The position numbers and the translations under genes were made by a program. This document shows positions 53,806-55,974 of a stretch of DNA of 55,974 nucleotides, piece by piece (the stretch's first letter is position 1; each line of letters starts with the position of its first letter). This DNA comes from Bacteroidia bacterium (GTDB lineage Bacteria; Bacteroidota; Bacteroidia; M30B66): NCBI GenBank assembly GCA_019695235.1, contig JAIBAI010000014.1, positions 1-55,974 on the forward strand. The letters are read 5' to 3'. The notes under the pieces were generated by a model. That model saw only the letters and a list, made by a program, of their open reading frames with translations, had not been told where the DNA came from and searched no databases.

Positions 53806-55000
53806 GCTTACTCATGCCCTGGGGCGCCTGCTCCAAAACCGACATGCGGGCTTATGGCTCTATGCAGGCTGCGCGCTGTTGATCTCTGCGCAACTGCTTA
53901 TCACCACCCATACTCACCCCAAGCAAGGCTGGCCTACCCTTTACAACAATTACGTTATTTTCGAACAAAGTTTTGTACACCTGTGGCATGGGCTCGACCT
54001 GTACCAGGCATACCCTGATAATTATTACGATTTATACAAATACAGTCCGGCATTTGCAGTTCTGATGGCTCCTTTTAGCATATTGCCTGATTTTATTGGC
54101 CTGCCACTTTGGAGCCTGCTCAATGCCCTGGTATTATATCTGGGTGTCAGAAAACTGTCTGTTATTTCGCTCAAACAGCAGAACCTGATGCTTTTGTTTC
54201 TTTTACCTGAACTGATAATAAGCCTTCAAAACGCCCAAAGTAACGCGCTGGTGGCGGGCTTGATGATTCTATCACTTCATTTTCTTGAAATCCGGAAAGC
54301 GCATTGGGCAACCCTGCTGCTTGCCATCGGAACAATGATAAAACTGTTTCCGGTGCTGGGCTTTCTGCTATTGCTGCTCTATCCCCGCTTTTGGCGCTCA
54401 GTTGCCTGGACTGCATTCTGGATACTCATTTTATTATTACTGCCTATGGCAATCACGGGCTGGCACAGTTTTATGGCTTTATATATGTCATGGTTTGAAC
54501 TGCTTCAGGCCGACCACTCTGCAAGCACCGGCTTGTCAATCTTTGCCTGGTTAGAAGCCTGGTTTGGCGCTATGCCCGACAAAAACATCCTGCTGGGCAT
54601 AGGTGTTCTGCTGTTACTGGCAAGCTTCATTCGCCCGGTGTTTTTGAAAAAAAATGCAGCTGACCAATATGCCCTGCTTGCGCTGCTAATGATATGGACT
54701 GTTATTTTCAACCACAAAGCCGAATCGCCAACTTTTATCATTGCAGTAGCAGGTGTTGGTCTTTGGTATTTTAGCCGGAAAGCAGATGCGTTCACAAGTA
54801 GCCTACTCATCTTAACGCTGGTTTTTGTGAGCTTATCACCCAGCGACCTGATGCCTGCTGCCTGGAAGAATGGTTGGCTTAAATCCGGTGTCTGGAAAGC
54901 ATTTCCCTGTATATTAGTCTGGGCAGTTATCAGCTTCGAACAATTGTCAGGCCGCAGCCTTTCAGGGCAGCTAGCCTCCCGATTTCAACCATTGAAATAG
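53786..55000 (+). CDS. Glycosyltransferase family 87 (DUF2029) membrane protein
   Basis: A 404-aa protein with about ten membrane helices. It has an early periplasmic loop (NYVIFEQSFVHLWHGLDLYQ with DLYKYSPAFAVLMAPF) typical of GT-C mannosyl- or arabinosyl-type transferases using polyprenyl-phosphate sugars. The sugar and acceptor are unknown. Start 53786 (MTSSSNKLTHALGRLL) is used; a start at 53759 inside DUF721 would add nine residues. It is the last gene of the recF operon. Confidence 0.78.
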   Translation: MTSSSNKLTHALGRLLQNRHAGLWLYAGCALLISAQLLITTHTHPKQGWPTLYNNYVIFEQSFVHLWHGLDLYQAYPDNYYDLYKYSPAFAVLMAPFSILPDFIGLPLWSLLNALVLYLGVRKLSVISLKQQNLMLLFLLPELIISLQNAQSNALVAGLMILSLHFLEIRKAHWATLLLAIGTMIKLFPVLGFLLLLLYPRFWRSVAWTAFWILILLLLPMAITGWHSFMALYMSWFELLQADHSASTGLSIFAWLEAWFGAMPDKNILLGIGVLLLLASFIRPVFLKKNAADQYALLALLMIWTVIFNHKAESPTFIIAVAGVGLWYFSRKADAFTSSLLILTLVFVSLSPSDLMPAAWKNGWLKSGVWKAFPCILVWAVISFEQLSGRSLSGQLASRFQPLK

Positions 55001-55008
55001 AAAATTCC

Positions 55009-55016
55009 TACTTTAG
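55009..55016 (+). promoter_or_regulatory. -7-like box of the AcpH gene
   Basis: TACTTTAG, one mismatch from TAnnTTTG, 11 nt before the TTG start at 55028. Confidence 0.35.
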
Positions 55017-55027
55017 CAGAAAAGCAC

Positions 55028-55633
55028 TTGAACTACCTCGCACATCTGTACCTTTCAGGAAACGATACCGATTTGTTAATCGGTAACTTTATTGCTGATG
55101 CTGTAAAGGGCAGACAAATCAATGCGTTTAGCGAGAAGATTCAGGCGGGTATCAAGCTTCACCGGCAGATTGATATGTTCATGGATGCCCATCCTATCAT
55201 TGAAAGAGGAAAAGAAGCCTTGCGACCCAAGTTTCAAAAATTCTCAGGAATCGTAATGGATGTTTTTGCCGACCACTTTCTGGCAAAAGATTGGGACCTT
55301 TATTCTAATATAAGTCTGCCTGAATTTGCTGAGAACACCTACCAACTTTTACACCAGCATAAAGACGGTTTTCCTGAAAAATGCAGGTACACTTTGCACT
55401 ACATGAGCATGCAAGACTGGTTGAGTAATTACCAGCATATTGAAGGCATTAGGCGCGCCCTTACCGGACTTGCACACCGCAGCTCTTTTCGCTCCGGTAT
55501 GGAAAATGCACACAAAGAACTTGAACGGCACTATATGTTTTACCATAATGTTTTTCATGAATTCTTACCGGAAGTCATCTTGTTTGTTGATAACAACAGA
55601 AACGTTAATTACCGTGATCTGCTGATTGGGTAA
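55028..55633 (+). CDS. Acyl carrier protein phosphodiesterase (AcpH, DUF479)
   Basis: A 201-aa HD-like hydrolase that removes the phosphopantetheine arm from acyl carrier protein. It has the family start MNYLAHLYLSG, then LIGNFIADAVKGRQI, GIKLHRQIDMFMDAHP and GIVMDVFADHFLA, rich in conserved His and Asp. The start is TTG: it fits the conserved N-terminus and no ATG or GTG lies in frame nearby. It follows the GT87 gene by 27 bp. Confidence 0.88.
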   Translation: MNYLAHLYLSGNDTDLLIGNFIADAVKGRQINAFSEKIQAGIKLHRQIDMFMDAHPIIERGKEALRPKFQKFSGIVMDVFADHFLAKDWDLYSNISLPEFAENTYQLLHQHKDGFPEKCRYTLHYMSMQDWLSNYQHIEGIRRALTGLAHRSSFRSGMENAHKELERHYMFYHNVFHEFLPEVILFVDNNRNVNYRDLLIG

Positions 55634-55852
55634 GTATAATACCTATATACATATTCATAGAACGTTGAATTTCCATTCTGACTGAATCAACCCGGCTAGC
55701 CAGATTCACTCACCCCTTAAGCTTTTGAAATAAAATATTGAACAAATGGTATCAGTACTTGCGGGAGAAAAAGGTAGTTTTTACCTCTATACCCCCTCTG
55801 GACACCAATATAAATGACGATATTCACGAACTCAATTTTTGGCAATCAATAA
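55634..55852 (+). other. Intergenic region before hsdM
   Basis: About 220 bp with no gene. A short AGGTA (55772-55776) and TACCT (55782-55786) inverted repeat and a -7-like AATTTTTG at 55834-55841, 11 nt before the hsdM ATG, are the only structure I can see. Confidence 0.45.
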
Positions 55853-55974
55853 ATGGCTAATAAAATTTCACTTTCCCGTTTGGAAACTTTCCTTTTTGAT
55901 GCATGTGACATCCTGAGAGGTAACATGGACGCATCAGAATACAAGGAATACATCATTTCCATGTTGTTTCTGAA
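55853..55974 (+). CDS. hsdM: Type I restriction-modification methyltransferase HsdM, N-terminal fragment
   Basis: Only 40 codons are in the window (start [14 protein letters not shown]). [18 protein letters not shown] with the following MLFL is the well-conserved N-terminal block of HsdM, the DNA adenine methyltransferase of type I restriction systems. The full protein should be about 500 residues. HsdS and HsdR genes are expected downstream. Confidence 0.85.
   Translation, partial: MANKISLSRLETFLFDACDILRGNMDASEYKEYIISMLFL

Noticed and set aside
1-55974. CRISPR arrays, tRNA, rRNA, insertion sequences, prophage
   Set aside because: No regular repeat-spacer pattern, cloverleaf, rRNA segment, transposase or phage protein was recognised on reading both strands.
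1-55974. Frequent TCCGG/CCGGA pentamers as a possible signal motif
   Set aside because: They fall inside codons throughout and look like codon-pair habit; a k-mer count against a codon-shuffled control would be needed to claim more.

Overview
This window looks like chromosomal DNA of a non-pathogen-like, environmental Bacteroidota bacterium, probably near the Chitinophagales or Sphingobacteriales. That assignment is inference. It rests on type IX secretion (T9SS) C-terminal sorting domains, a DUF4835 (PorD-like) gene, Bacteroidota-style proteins (OstA-like, long Lgt, FISUMP, WG repeats, IcmF), promoter -7 boxes of the TAnnTTTG type, and the near absence of Shine-Dalgarno sequences. Gene density is high and most of the content is core metabolism and information processing. 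No tRNA, rRNA, CRISPR array or insertion sequence was seen.

Layout. 1-5005: fructose-bisphosphate aldolase (cut by the window start) behind an alpha-amylase on the minus strand, then uvrB and a VOC protein on the plus strand. 5066-7849: a respiratory nitric-oxide-reductase-like pair (norC-norB, minus) faces an azurin-like blue copper lipoprotein across a 524-bp regulatory region holding a CRP/FNR-type palindrome. 8032-10450: a secreted Kazal protein converging on a secreted M1 peptidase. 10540: pterin dehydratase. 10803-16665: a seven-gene minus-strand operon (porin, rsmE, plsY, bamD, rpoZ, coaBC, DUF4835). 16738-21454: LtaS-like sulfatase and topoisomerase IV subunit A. 21469-22430: a RES/Xre toxin-antitoxin pair. 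22596-24079: two secreted proteins. 24091-27065: pgi and a Xaa-Pro aminopeptidase. 27178-33803: icmF, a WG-repeat protein and a beta-lactamase-fold serine hydrolase. 33811-36454: SCO/YHS copper pair, folA, thyA and a small protein. 36554-41182: metH with a SAM-I riboswitch, followed in the same transcript by a 67-aa membrane protein and pth. 41221-44676: mtaB-lgt-suhB. 44737-51032: OstA-like, rel/spoT, a second secreted M1 peptidase. 51044-55633: ribH and a TPR protein (minus), recF-DUF721-GT87 and AcpH (plus). 55853-end: the first 40 codons of a type I restriction hsdM.

Three things stand out. (1) The NorB-like subunit has no histidine in the helix that normally carries the first FeB ligand, and has Met where the second low-spin heme ligand should be, while its NorC partner and the neighbouring azurin have all their ligands. 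(2) At many genes a -7 box ends 4-6 nt before the start codon, which predicts leaderless mRNAs as a common mode of initiation. (3) A clear SAM-I riboswitch precedes metH, with a possible start-codon-masking stem, and appears to place peptidyl-tRNA hydrolase under the same control.
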